NCBI GenBank assembly: GCA_036245805.1
Contig: BTRK01000001.1
Location: 34,358,758-34,422,757, forward strand
Source: Pristionchus mayeri
Lineage: Eukaryota; Nematoda; Chromadorea; Rhabditida; Neodiplogasteridae
DNA length: 64,000 nt
Direction: 5' to 3'
Under the pieces are notes generated by a model. The model saw only the letters and a program-made list of their open reading frames with translations. It was not told where the DNA came from and searched no databases. The number at the start of each line of letters is the position of its first letter. Position 1 is the first letter of the stretch. The position numbers and the translations under genes were made by a program. Positions 10,393-24,200 of this stretch are shown piece after piece.

Positions 10393-10686
10393 TCATTCGG
10401 TTGGAGATCCGTCACAGAAAAACGTCCGATCTTGAGCGATCAATGAGAAATTCTCCGAACTGATTCGAACAAAGCCCGACGTCCAATAGCGCTGAGTTAC
10501 TACCTCCTTGATTGATGTAGACAACAGACCGGAGACCTGCAGAGTAAATGGTTGAAGAACACACTAAGAAGGAACTCCTGATTCAATGACTTCGGCTATT
10601 ATTGATTTTCAATTTCATCCTCCCTTGGCGTGAACGGATACTCACTCTTTTCCTCTAATTTTCACCGAGAAAAGCATTACCCGAAT

Positions 10687-10738
<52 letters not shown>

Positions 10739-13700
10739 TAATAATTAAAAAAATTGTGAAGCAGCAGGAATTCCGTCTTTTCTAACCTTCGCGAAGATAG
10801 GATCCTCAACGCCATTCAGTCGCACTTCCAGCCATTTCTCCTTGCCATTTCTTCGCCGTCGAATGAATCGTGCAGAGTCTAGATCGGAAAGTCCGTAGAA
10901 GAGAAGGTTGGAAGAGACTAGGCGAATGTCCACACAAAGAACGCCGTCCTGGGAATGTATGATTGTAAGATGCGCAAACTGAATATATGTTGTAACACCA
11001 TTTCACACGGGTGGACAAGACATGAGAGACTACAGAGCTCTCTTACATTTACATGTTAATATTTTTTGGGGCAAATGTTACGGGTATTACACCAAAAAAG
11101 CCGTATTGCTTACTCTATAAACAGGCAGTTCCACAGCATAGATTCCTGGCTTATTGTAGTCTCTGATCATGAAGTCATTGACACCGGAGAGGTAATGAGT
11201 GGAGACCTGCGATATGGAAATAACTGGAAGAACGGTTTGAAAAAAAACAGTTCCAAAAGGCGTGCAAGGGATTACTTCCAAAGGGGACCTTTTTTTGTTT
11301 CGGTTTTTTATTGCTGTGAAATATCAAATATTCTTTCAAAAATGATTAGTGCATTTTGATAAATGTTCCCAGTACAGTGAAAGTAATGAGAAGACAGTAC
11401 GCTTTCGCATAAAAAGAAATCTGAAGATGAACTCGTTCAGTCGACTAGTGCTCAATAGTGATTACAACACGGCTTGCCAAGCCAAGTTGAAGTCGGCTTC
11501 AACCCGGAATTTCAACGGTGAAGCCGGCTTGCCGTGTCCGTTTTGTCATCACTAGTACCCAATATGCTTCCGTACCTGAGCAAGGTTAGCCAAGTCTGAG
11601 CAATTATAACGACGGAAGAGATGACAGCAGATGCGATCGACAGCCGGCCAGGGAAGATCAGCCCAGCTTGAAAGATACTGTGAGAGCAGAAAGCGTACTC
11701 CGTGGTGTGGTGGGCGAGATTTAGTATATTTGTTTCAAAATATACGCGGAACGCGGGGGAAAAATGTTCCGCGTATACTTAGAAACTAATGTACTAAATC
11801 TCGCCCACCACACCACGGACTACGCTTTCTATTCTCACAGTAGTTATGATCCGGATAAAATATTTCCTAGAAGCAAAAGGTTCCCATTTTCCTGCTCGTT
11901 TGTATGAGACCCTGGGTTTAGGGTAAGTAGATGGAGGGGAACGAGCACCTGTGTTCTTTCGGATCTACCGCATCGGAACGACGACATTGGGATGAGAAGT
12001 CCTGAAAAGGCGTTTTGGTGAGGATGGTATAGAGGAACGATGAAATATCATTTTTTTTTAAATTAATTTTTGTTTATCCAATCCATGAGAAAGGAGTTAA
12101 GAAGTTTAATGATATAAGGGGGGAGGGTGGTAACAACGATTGGCAAGTACAAACTCTTTCAGCTCGCAAGCAACAATTTATCAGGGTCCAGTCGTTGCGC
12201 AAAAAATATGAACAAATTTGTGGAAATTGAAGGTCATTGCGCTTACAGCAACTGGATTCTGTTAAATTCTCGCTGCCAGCTGAAAGAGCGTATACTTGAC
12301 AATCGTTGTGTATTCTCCCAATATATTTGGAAGTTAGGTGCAGATTTCAACAAATTGTGTAAACTCACTTTGCAGAAGGAATCCATCCATCCCGAATCAG
12401 AATCAGCAGAGACTCCAGGACGATCATCGCTGAGCTTCTGATTCTAAATTAGTTTTTAACAAAACGATATTGAATTCAAATGAAAACGCAATAGGGGATA
12501 ACGGGGAATGTAGCTAATCAATTTATCAATCCCAGGGACCCAGAGCAATCTACGGGCAAGGAGGGGGGAAGGCGATTTCATCACACGATCACCGATACAC
12601 TTTGCTCCCTTACCATTTCATCTCTTTTAATTGAATATTAGTCTCGAACGGAAACAAAATACTGATACACGACTTCAACCACAGATTCTCAATCAAAAAT
12701 TAAAAATGAATACCTCGGGCATCCTTCCAATCACCGCCAACTGCCTCTTCAGTTCGGCGACCATCGGAGTGTCCTCCTCCATTCCCTGGAGTGGGAAAAT
12801 ATATTATTTATTGATCGATCATCGAGTCTGGAGGGAAGATACGATCTGGGCTCCAGCACAAGAGCCCACACATTATTGCAATGGCTAACATGCAGGTGTA
12901 CGCGCTATCCTGACAGAAGGGCATTGGTTCACTACGGTATGTCTTCACACGGTATTTACCGTAGAAAAGTAATTTTGCCGGCATTTTTAAGAGATGTAGT
13001 AGACCCATTAGTCCTCACCTTCGTGGGCGGCAGTGGTCGCTTCTCGCCCGTCGATATCGTCATCATGCCCATCCTCGACGACGGGGAAAGCTGGCCGGGA
13101 GAATACAGCTGCTACAATTATATTATTTTAAAACCTGGCTCAGGCAATCCTATCGAATGATTGATTGAAATTTGATTGATTGAACCATAGATCGAAAAGC
13201 ATGTAGATATCGACATGCCAAGCAAATAGTTTGAATATTCTCCATCATATTATTGGCCCCGTAAAATGAATAAATACAAACGTGACCCCGTTCTGGGAAA
13301 ACGTGACGCCGCTGAGAAAAACGTGCCGCAGTCTCAAAATCCGATTTTCACGTTATCATTTGCGAGTACGTATATTTTACCCGGCGATGAGCAAAAGATG
13401 AAAAGTGATACACCGTTGGATAGAGGGCGTCAAGAATAATCAGAATCTTCTGAAAGCGGCACGTTTTTCTCAAAAATACAATTCTTAAAAATTGTAAATT
13501 ATTTGCGCAGCATGACTATTCGATCTATGGATTGAACCAAAAAAACAGTTCTACATTTCCACTGCTAATTTCTCGTTTCACTTGCACCTCATCACTCATC
13601 ACGAACGAAGTTCGAGGGAAAATGGGCGCCACTCTGGTCAGGGCTAATTTGCGGCAGATTTTGCTTACAAGTGAACACTTTCAAATTTCCCCGCTCATTC

Positions 13701-14107
13701 CTCGTTTCACTCGCCCCTTAACCACAACCCACTCACACTCAGCACGTAGTCGTGGGGGTAGGCGGCGGGAGCTGCTGCCGTGCTTGCTCCTGCTCCTCCT
13801 CCTCTCTCGTTCATCACCGGCTCCTCGTCCATCGTCGTCTCGACCGCAGAATCAGAGGCTGCAGGGATTTAATTAATTAATTAATTTTTAAAAATACATT
13901 TAAAATAATTATTTACTTTCTCTTTTCATTTTTTCGACCTGGACAAACCAGCATGAAGTTGATTAATATTAAAAATTTAAAAATCTAAGGCTAATTAATT
14001 AGTTGCTTAATTAGTGGTTCAATTAGCCCACCCGTCTCGGCCGTCGTGTCGCCCTCGGAGGAGCGCGAGTTGTTGGAGGAGACGAGCGCGGCGTGCGACT
14101 CGTACCA
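10393..14107 (-). CDS. F-box-like protein gene
   Basis: The exons are 14032-14107 (tentative), 13737-13858, 13019-13090, 12714-12785, 12369-12443, 11969-12001, 11576-11677, 11114-11206, 10787-10948 and 10393-10536. All junctions keep frame, and most are phase 0. The candidate start is ATG at 13832 (MDEEPVMNERGGG), giving 282 aa; the open frame continues upstream into 14032-14107, so the true start may be further 5'. Exon 11576-11677 reads SSWADLPWPAVDRICCHLF then SDLANLAQ, followed by VSTHYLSGV, which fits the F-box pattern (W-x-LP ... I ... L ... dL ... l-a-x-VS). The N-terminal half is acidic and low-complexity; the C-terminal half is of no known fold to me. F-box proteins recruit substrates to SCF ubiquitin ligases; that role is inferred from the motif alone. 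Confidence 0.6.
10689..10746. repeat. (AAT)n microsatellite
   Basis: A near-perfect run of about 19 ATA/AAT triplets, with one GAT interruption near 10737, lies in the intron before the F-box gene exon at 10787. Confidence 0.95.
11678..11842. mobile_element. ~80-bp-arm foldback at a splice acceptor
   Basis: The left arm (ACTGTGAGAGCAGAAAGCGTACTCCGTGG...) is mirrored by the right arm ending at 11842 (...CCACGGACTACGCTTTCTATTCTCACAGT), with a few mismatches and a purine-rich loop near 11755. Its end supplies the CTCTCACAG acceptor of the F-box exon at 11677. It fills more than half of that intron. Confidence 0.8.
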
Positions 14108-14669
14108 CTACAGGTGACATTAAAGATGGAGGAAATTAACATTGCAAAAGCTAAAGAAACATATGAAATAACTAATATAAACTTGTATAACCACCTTCAT
14201 GTTATACATTAAAGTTACCGGACAAGGACGAAACCCTGATCTGACCCTGATCTCGTCGCATGTACGAGAGAGTATGCAAATATGAGAGAGCGCGGGATTA
14301 CTCTGATCATTTCCGGCTTTCCCTTGAGGCTATTAATGATTTTTAGCATTTTTGTGTATTCATTCTCAACTATTTCAGCCATCGGCTACTCGATGGAGGA
14401 CAAAAAATAGGGGGTCAATTTTGTCCTCGTCCGGTAACTTTAAAGAGTGACTATGATGTGGTCCTCCTATGACGTCATATGACGATGAGTACTTAGTGGA
14501 AGCCAGCGTTTGAGTGTTTCGATCGATTAAAAACTATGATCGTGCATTGCTGTAGACACGAGATTATGGTCAAATATGTTAGAAAGGTACTGTATCGATG
14601 AGGTGCAACAATTATCTCATTCTTAGAAAGGTACTGTATCGATCAGGTGCAACAATTATCTTATTCTTC

Positions 14670-15140
14670 CATAAGGACATTAAACTGTGAGACATACAAC
14701 TCGGGATGGTACATGGTTGTGGCTAAAGATATTGATTGTACGAGGAGGTGCGTAACTGATTATTGATTGAGAGATCGAGGGAGGAGGAGGACTACAGTAT
14801 ACTTTAACTGCTGTGGTTATGAGATAGGTTAGGAGTACAGCTGGCAAAATCTCCGGAGAAAATACAGAAATCAGAAGAGATAGAGTTCAAGATCATTTTC
14901 AGGCACATGGGAGTGGAAGAGGTAAAAAGGTTGCTCACTAACAAGAAAAAAACAAGAATCGAGTACAAAAACACACGCACATTCAGAGGAAGTTAACACA
15001 CTTACTAGATAAAGCTGACTTATTTCTTACAGGAAAAGCTCGAGATAACATTAGCGCTGCATAGGATTAAAACTCTTAACATAAATCACGAGATCTTGTA
15101 CTACATAGTGTGTGGGACGCCTCGCTATTCTAACTTAGGA
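14670..15140 (-). repeat. dispersed duplication, copy 2
   Basis: Second copy of the block at 8085-8530, same orientation, with small deletions and insertions (for example an extra AGGTTAGGAGTACAGCTGGC near 14826). It lies immediately 3' of the condensin gene stop at 15241. Confidence 0.8.
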
Positions 15141-15240
15141 GTACGGTATTAGAGGTAAGTGGTGTGAGGGATACGGTACCGTTCTTACCAACAAGAGGAT
15201 TTATGGTTACGATAAGGAGTGAGGGAAGGGGTACGGTAGT

Positions 15241-18200
15241 CTACGCATCCGAGTCCTCATCATCGTCGTCTTCGGATGAGTCGATGACGCGTCGCTTGTT
15301 GCCCTTCCTGCCGCGTCCGCGTGCCGGCGTAGGTGCGGATGCCGCGATGGCGCGTCGTCCGCGCACCTTCCGAGCCACCGTCGACTGGTTTCCGAACTGA
15401 AAGAGACGACTGTTTTCTCACTAAAATTGACCTTTTCCGCATTTCGACTTCTTTTCTCACACCCACTCATCAATTAACGTTGACAGAAACATGAATCAGG
15501 AAATATCTTAGCCATAGTTCAAAAAATGATGTTCTCCTACGCTCGCCTCGCTCTCAAAATTTGAAATAGAAAATTGGAAACAGCAACCTGACAATCATTT
15601 TCGCCAAAACATGCGTCACTTTACTTATCCTCTACCTGTCATATCGTCCCCTTTCCCAGCCTACTCTCCTTTTCTAACCATCTTGACCACCTTGCAATTT
15701 TCCCTCCCTCTATTCAATCTTTGCTCTCCCTCTATTCAATCTTTTCTCGCCTGCTATTCAAAATGTGAATCTGCAAACTCACAGTCATCTTGGCCACTTT
15801 GCCCATCACTTCCTTCTCCATCGTGTGCTGATCGTGCAGCTCGGCCAGCCTGCGCAGGAACAGCGTCACCTCGTCCTGCAACATTAGCAATTTTAATTTT
15901 TTTTTATATTTTAAAAATATGTAAATTTGATATTATTTTCGGAAATAAATTTTAAAAAAACGAACAGCAATGTCCGAGTGGCCGCCGCTCGCCTTAAGGT
16001 CGTCCTGAAACGGGTATATATATATATATATATTTGAACTATTAATGAAGCAATAAGGTAACGGCTAGCTCCTCGTTCTTGTAATGACGTCATCAATATC
16101 GATTGATTTCAGTGATCTACGTTCTCACCTTCTGGAAGACCTTGACCATAGAGCTGATGTCCTCGTAGACGCGATCGTCGCCCAAGCAGTCCTGGTACTT
16201 CTCGAGGCAGTCGACCAACTGAAAGATAATATATTTTTCAAAATCATTAAATTTGTGTTCTCAATATGCACTTAATATTTTTCCACGCTCGATAGCGGAA
16301 CAAGATACTAATAATTTGCATGTACTATTGGGGTGTCCGGAAAGTTCGTATAATGCTTCGGAAAAAAGTCAGTTCGCGATCAAATGCAGTGATTGCGCAA
16401 TCTGTTTGTCAACAATGTATTGCATCATTCTGACGTTGAGTAGTGAGAGGATTTAATCAGTCTCCTAGTTGCTACATTGATTCTTGTGATGGACTCCCAT
16501 CTCTACCTCCGAGCAGTTTTACTTCATTACTACCGTCTTGGCCGATCCGTGAAGGAGGCCCACTCTGCCCTGGCCCAGTCGGAAGGAGCTGACGCCCCCT
16601 CCATACCCTTCTGCTATAAGTGGTTCTACCGCTTCAAGAAAGGGGAGTTTGGTCTCGATGATCAACCCCGCTCTGGACGCCCTCCCTCCATCGATCAGCC
16701 TCTCGTTCTCCGCACACTGAAGCGCAAGCCCATGGCCAGTGTGCGTGAGTTGAAGAAGGATACTGGTACTCCCAGATCAACGGTGTCCGATATCCTCCAT
16801 CGATCTGGGAAGAAGCCGAAACTCCCACAAGTGATTCCCCATGACCTCTCCCCCGAACAGCTGAAAAATCGTGTTCACGTCTGTCGGGAATTACTCCATC
16901 GTAGATCCAATCTTCGATGGGTCAATTCTATCATCGCTACAGATGAGAAGTGGATCACGTACGATAACCCTGTGAGGAGACTGCAATGGGTGGATGCAGA
17001 TGAGAAGCCCACGCCCGTCCCGAAGAAGGAAGAGCACGGAAAGAAGGAACTCCTCTGCTTCTTCTTCTCAGTGCTCGGTCCCATCTACTGGGAGATCCTC
17101 GCCCTTGGCACCAGCATCAATGCCGACCTCTTCTCTGAACAACTGCAAGATGTCGCGATCAGAGTTCCTCCCAGACTCCTGAACCAGGGCAAAATTCTTC
17201 TTCTGATGGACAATGCTCGCCCACATCGAGCGAAGATGACCCAGAAGAAAATGGACGAGCTGAAGATCGAGAGGATTCCCCATCCACCGTATTCCCCGGA
17301 TCTCTCCCCATGCGACTACCACTGCTTCCGCTCTCTCTCTCTCTCTGACATCTGCAAAAGAAAGAAGTTCAAGAATCGAGATGAAGTTGTGAGGGCTTTC
17401 GTGAACTGGGCGGTCTCGAAGAAACCCGCATTCTGGAAGAGAGGAATCGAGACCCTGCCCAATCGCTGGAGGGAGGTAGTGAGAAAGAAGGGGGCATACA
17501 TTGGTCACTGAGAATTGTAAAGCATTGAATAAAAAATAAAAACAAAAAATTATACGAACTTTCCGGACACCCCAATATGACAGATTTTTTTACCATGATA
17601 TACGTGAGACAACAAATCAATCAAAAGTTCTTTATCCAGCTCATAATATGATTACAGACAATCAATAAAACCAATCGATCATAAATCTAGTCATCGTAGT
17701 TCCTGATTCTTGATTCCTCCAGAAACTCCTCTACCGAGTTGCAGTACGACGCCGCTCCGTACTGCTTCTTCTCGCGTTCTTCGTATCTAGATCGTAATTA
17801 GCTTAATTAAGTCCAATTAAGCCTAATTCAGTATTTAACTAATTAGCGCACTTCTTTCCCAATCTACACAGCTCGCACTCCCTCAGATGCGAGGGCGAGT
17901 CATAGTGGGCGGCGCTGGAAGCTCTCTCCTGAACAGCCTTTCTCATTCTCTCATCCACCCTTCAAAGACTACTTCCTCAAGGTCCCTTGCCACCTTCAAT
18001 GCTTCGCTTAGCCCATCCGTGTCTGTCCAGTTGAAGTACACCTACAAAATGCAAAATAAAATTTAAAAACAAACAAACAAACAAATATAGCATCATAAAC
18101 ACACCTTATCATTGTATCTCCTTCTCGGTGGCGGCCAGTCCGACTCTTTGCTCGTTCCTTTTGGTTTTCTATTTTTACTCACAACGAGTAGATCACTCTT

Positions 18201-21200
18201 CGATTCACCATCACCAGTTTTTTCTTCCGGTATCTTCCACAACTTCATATTCTCCTCCTCTGGTGCTCCATTTAGCCTGGTCTCTCCTGACATACTACTA
18301 ACACTGCTCTCACAAACCATCGATCCGTGTCCGTCTTCAACTTCTCCCGCATCTCCTTCTTCTGCGCGTTTCTCTCCTCTGGAAGAAAGGAGAAGGATTC
18401 ACTCAATCCAAAAGGTCCCCCACCATCTCTCTTCATCAATTCTTTGATCGCACTCGGCTTCTCCTCCTTTTCCTTTTTCTTATTTTCCGGTCTTCTCTGT
18501 CTCTCTCGTCCTCTCTCAATCTCCAACACGAGATCTCTTCAATCGGGGGAATTCACTGGTCCTTCACAGAAGTTATCCTCTTCCCACCTAATTAGTTCCA
18601 CCTCCCTCCGCTCCTCCTCGCTCTGAGGTCTCCTCTTCACCGGCAGCGGGCTCACGGGCTGCGGGGATGGAGATGCTGCAGCCGATGCAGCTCTGGTCGA
18701 TGCAGCTGGCCGCAGATCGTCCTCCGACAGCGTCACGCTCAGGTCGTACGGCCTGGTCGAAGCTGCTGCGGCTGCAGGCGCATATGATGACGATGTTCCT
18801 CGCATGTACGGTCGCAGATCGTCCTCCGATAGGATGACCGACTTCGGGCGGCGTCTAATCGACATTGCTGCAAGGGCTGCAAACAATCAATGGAAATGCG
18901 GACAAGAAAGCACGTGAAATAGAAAGAAGAAACAACAAGCACCGAAAAAGGAAAAGGGAGAATAAAGGTAGGGATGGTCGCTAGACGCGTCCATCCCCTT
19001 CGCATCCACGTAAGTCCCCTGACAACCACTGCCACCCTCCACGATCCTCTTCCATCCATGGGAAAGGAAAATGGCTTGTCTGGGGCGTTGAGATTTATGA
19101 AAAGACCCTTCTCTTGTAAGGGAACGAGGGAAGAAAGAACTTTCCTTACATATTTCCATTATTTTGACAATATAATTGACATTCATTCGAGTATGGCACA
19201 GCGGCACTAGGTCGGAGGATCATCGTCAGATGATAGCCAAAAAATGTACTCTTCTACAGTATTTTCTCAGAAGATTGTTTGACAGTGTGTGAAAATACAG
19301 CGAAAATATTACATAATGGTACTGCTTATCATCCGAAAAATAATCATCAGACCTAGTTCCGACGCAACACGCACAGTCCCGCGTAGCTCACCTTGTGGAA
19401 TCCCTTGGCGTTGAGGGTGAACAGCTGCAGGCAGTGCGAGAAGTAGGCGGGCATGTCGGGGTTGCGAGCGATCACCGCAGCACTGGAGTGAATGAGTTTC
19501 ATGCTTCCATCAAGACTTTACTTTACGACCGCTGTATTCGATGCAATATTTTACTCCATTGTACAAGTTACTTCCTAGTCAAACGCGCTCTCAACGATTA
19601 AATCAGGGATTCCCAGATTGGGTTCTTGACCTACAAGACATAAATATCGCGAGAGGTGACAGACTTGATGTAAAGGAAAACGATTATTATTGAACACAAA
19701 ACAAGAAAAAATATTCAGTAACATGTCTGAAACATCAAATCCTCACTTCTTTGTACACTCCATCCTCGCGCACAGCTTCATCACCAGCGCCTGCACGTCT
19801 GCGTCCTTGCGCTCGCGTATCAGCGGGATGAACAGGCTTAATTATGCTAATTAATCAAGAAAATAATAATACACTCACTTCATGATCGCAATTTTACAGT
19901 AATCATTATAGATTACAGTAATCATTATTTTAAAAAAACCTCACTTCATGATCGTCCGGAAGTGCTCGAGCGGGAGGTCGCGCGAGTCGGCGGCGATGCG
20001 AGTGATGAAGCTCGGCACGTGGTTCATGATGCCCTCCTGAAGCACAAATCAGCCTTTATTCATTCATCACAACATCACCGCTCATCTCGTTAGTCGCTAT
20101 CGCATCTGTTCTTCTCAAACAGAAAACGATCGAATTATAGTAATCGATAAATCTACAGTAATCCCACTCGCCTTCTTGCTCCACTCGTGGAAGAGGCCTC
20201 TCGTGAGGTGCTGAATCGACGGCACCGGGTCGATGTAGCCGAGCAGCGCGTACGAGAGCGTCACGTTCGTCTGCAAATATTGATTAGTTAATTGACAACA
20301 ACAATCATGAAATATGAATATTTTTTTCAAACAATTCAACCAATCGTAACACTCTTTCTCATCCCCACTAATCCTTGGGAGTCAATTCATTCCCCTTATC
20401 CCGTAGGGTAGGCTATTCGATATTGAATTCCGACAGTACACTATCCTCCCATATATAAATACGATATCTCGTCGCTCCTCCTCTATCGTAGATCAATAAT
20501 TTCAAAATTCCAATCAATAATCTCACCTTGATGAGGTCGTTGCTGATGAGGTGGTTGAGGATGAGCACGCACGTCTCGCGCACGCACGAATCGCTGTCCT
20601 GCAGCCTGCAATCGACATTGATCGTAATCGAATTATTGATTGGTTTGAAATTGTCTGTATGCAATCGATCTACTATTTATCACCATCATAGGCCCTTTCA
20701 GGTTCCAAGATGATCATAGATTAGAGAAGCAAAGAGTGAGAGCAATTCCACTTGCTTGTATGCATGAAAAAAACTCTTTTAAGTTCCCGCCACTTTTACC
20801 TTTCAGAAAATCCAAAAAAAATAAATCAATAAATTCAAGTCTTACTGTGCGAAGAGCGAGGCTGCGTGGTTCTCGACGAGATTCGGGTGTCTGCAAAATG
20901 CTTTCGTTAGCACATCTCTATCTTCATTTTTATTAACATTCGATATCTATGGCGACTGAAACCTAAACCATCTAGGTGAGGTAATAAACCACCAGGACTA
21001 TTATTGCCCCCTCCACCATTTACTCCCAGTCAGATGACATAAACATCATGAAACCCAAGTAAACCGGGTAAGATTCCCTACCTGAAGGTGAGATCTGCCG
21101 CCGCGATGGTCAGATTCGACCGAAGGATGGGCGAGGGCGCGTTGTTGAGGAAGGCGAAGAAGGTGCGCGCGCCGGACGCCGCGAGGTACGGCCTGAATAT

Positions 21201-24200
21201 CGAGAGCGACGTTTAGGAAAAGTTGCCCGTACTACACCACACCACACACCACACCAAGACACTACTCACGAGACGAGCATCAGCTTGGAGAGCGCGTTCA
21301 TCGCCTGGAAGCGGACGCGCGGCGGGCTGCCCTGCGACATCATCGATTTATTTATTGGTTGGGAATATCCAGCACTCATTCTGCTCCCATCCAACCATAT
21401 CTTTCCTTAGTTAATCTAATTTTGGCAAGCAATCAACCCATTTCCCGTTGATCCGACGTTTAGTAAACGTCGCCCTCCCTCGTTGTGTTACCGTACTTTG
21501 GCGCGCACAGAGTGCACGACGAGCGGCACGAGGCGGCCGAGCAGCGACCGCGGATGCACCAGACGCGTGTCGATCACGCTGCGCGCCATCTCGCGGATGC
21601 GCTCGTCCTCCGTCAGACCTGCGAATCGAGAAAATAGTTATCCTGGCCATAAAACCTGAAACTCACTGGGAGATTATTTTAACAAATCTAGACGCGAATC
21701 ATTGTAAAAAATATTTCGTTTAAATTTAAATTCTCACTGTCCGTCATCACTTCCACACACTCATTCGGTAATCGACTGAGAAAAACCCAGAAAACTTCCG
21801 AGATGTCGAATTTCGAATTGCGATATTGCAATCCCTCCCCTTCCTCGGATATCGGAATGTGCGATGGGGAGGCCATTGCGACGTCGCAATGAACACCGAA
21901 TAGCCAAGTGCTTACCAGTAGCCTCGACGTCCTCGGCGTTGTCCGATCCGAAGTCGAAGATGCCCCTCCTTAGCACCGAGTTCTCCTCCCACGCATGCAG
22001 CGGGCGAGCAGGGAACGGCGCCGGGTCGGTCTGCAAGCGGATCAGTTATTTAAGAGCGTTTGAATCACCAATCAACCTTTTTTTTCAGATATTAATTACG
22101 GTTTAAATTTTTAGGTAATTTTGAATGTTTTTTGAATATGTTTCATGTGCGCTTCATAGTTCATGAGCTTATCATGTATCTAGCTCAACTGAAACCTATA
22201 CGAAACGGCTTTAAAAAAAATAATATAGAGATAATAAAAAAGAACTACATATTTCATAACATAGAACATAGAAGATTGATTTCAGATTTCCTTTATCTTT
22301 ATAAATCTATTCACGGTTTCTACTCCTATGACCACTCGTCCCTTTATAAAATTTCCCCCCTTACACGCAGTCTTTGTAGGGCTCATGCTTTGCGCATTTC
22401 TTTGCCTTTCGCGCCTCCAAAGTCTCACTCTAGTTTCGTAACTAGGACTGTAGATAGATGGAACGCGCTATCCTCTGAAATCGCTACAAGCTCGCCTAAA
22501 CGTTTTCGTTCCCACCTTCTCTCTCTACCATCCATCTCATTCTCTTCCGAGTCGCTCTTGCGACTTTAACCCTACCTGCTGCCCCGCCAAATCCCCAATC
22601 CCCCCAATTTCAAAATCTTCTCCCCGTTGCCTACAAGTCCATTTCTCCCTCCCTACCGTCGAGTCAGCGTCGCTAGCGACCCTGGGGACGTTTGACTCGA
22701 GGTAACCCAGTCTACAAAATACATCCGCCGCAAGCTACCGAAGACTCTCCGGAAACTCTCCGCATAAATACCCTTGGTGGATAAATAATTGAATTGAATT
22801 GAATTGAATTGAATTGAATTGTATTTCGAAGCTGAAACCCAACCGCACCTTGGAGATGCGCTCCCTCGCCTGGATGAACTCGCGCACGAAGACGTAGTCC
22901 GTGTGCACCAGCAGTCTGCAAAGATGTGATATATTATTTCGACATGCGTTGAATAATTTTTGTACTTGATTCGGTCAAAAAAACGTGATGGGCTTTCCAA
23001 CAGTCTGCAGAATTAGTTCGATGTATTTTTCATCTTGCATTGAATTCACATTGAACAAACAATGCTGCTCGGTTCATCTGTGCTTCATTAGAGTCATTAC
23101 CTGACAGCTACCTCTCCCGTCAGCACGCACAGCCTCTCCACCAGCACCGACCACAGCCGCGTGAGGTACTTGCTGCAATAAACAACTTCCCTCGTTAGAC
23201 CAGGCTGATATAATAATTCTGAAACCAGAATTGGCCAACCAGGCATCACAGTTTCACCGAATACTGAACAATCAATAATCACCATCTGTCCTCCGCCACC
23301 ATCTCGCGCTGCATCGGGTCGATCGCCTGGATCTCGCTGCGACGCTGCTGCGAGGCTGAAACAGAAATAATCAGATTTATGCAAATTATAAATTAATTAA
23401 AACAAATTTAAATAATTATATCCTCGTACGCTGCTGGTCGATGCCGATCTGCTGCTCGTAGTAGTGCAGCGCCTGCGACGTGCGACGCAGCAGCCAGAGC
23501 ATCTGCGAAAGTGACCAGGCCATTATAAGTTTCACTCATTCATAATAAATCCCGCGATCGCATTTCGTATAGGTTTCAGGTTCGCTAAATACCTGATGAG
23601 ATATTTGCACATCTGAAACATACTTGAAACTTACGTTTTTCTTAACGACATCAATTGCATCTTTCATTTCAATCATAATGGCCCATTCATAGTCGACAAA
23701 AGCTGAGGGGTCACTCTCTTCATTTCCCGAACTTTCTCACCGGTCGACCGGTAGAGAGAGTTCGGGAAATGAAGAGAGTGACCCCTCAGCTTTTTCGACT
23801 ATGAATCCAGCATATTAGAACGAGCCAAAAAAAGAGAATAGGAGGATGAGGTCAAGAGATCAAAGTAGGGTTTCAATTTTAAGGTAATTTACAGTGTTAA
23901 GTTTCAAGTGCACTACATACTTCATCAGCTTATAATCTATTTAGGCCACCTGAAACCTATCCGAAAAGTGCGCAAAGGTACTTTAAAATGTAAACCCTAG
24001 ATCAACGATTATCTCTCACCTTGCCGACCAGCCCGGCGACGACGTCGAAGGTGTCCTTGCAGATGTGGAAGTAGATGTCGAGGGTGGCACGCAGCGAGCG
24101 ATTCCACGTACGCGCCTCCTCACGGCACATCTCTGCAGAAGGAGAAAAAGTCAATCGGTAAAGTGACTTTTCGGGTTTCCTAGCGAGAGAAAGACGTACA

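Noticed and set aside
14032..14114. plus-strand exon reading PVSAVVSPSEERELLEE
   Set aside because: Open and with AG/GT-like edges on the + strand, but no partner exon fits; the minus reading joins the F-box gene in phase. Neither is certain.
16634..17508. minus-strand frames opposite the transposase
   Set aside because: Shadows of the mariner transposase, which has complete catalytic motifs on the + strand.
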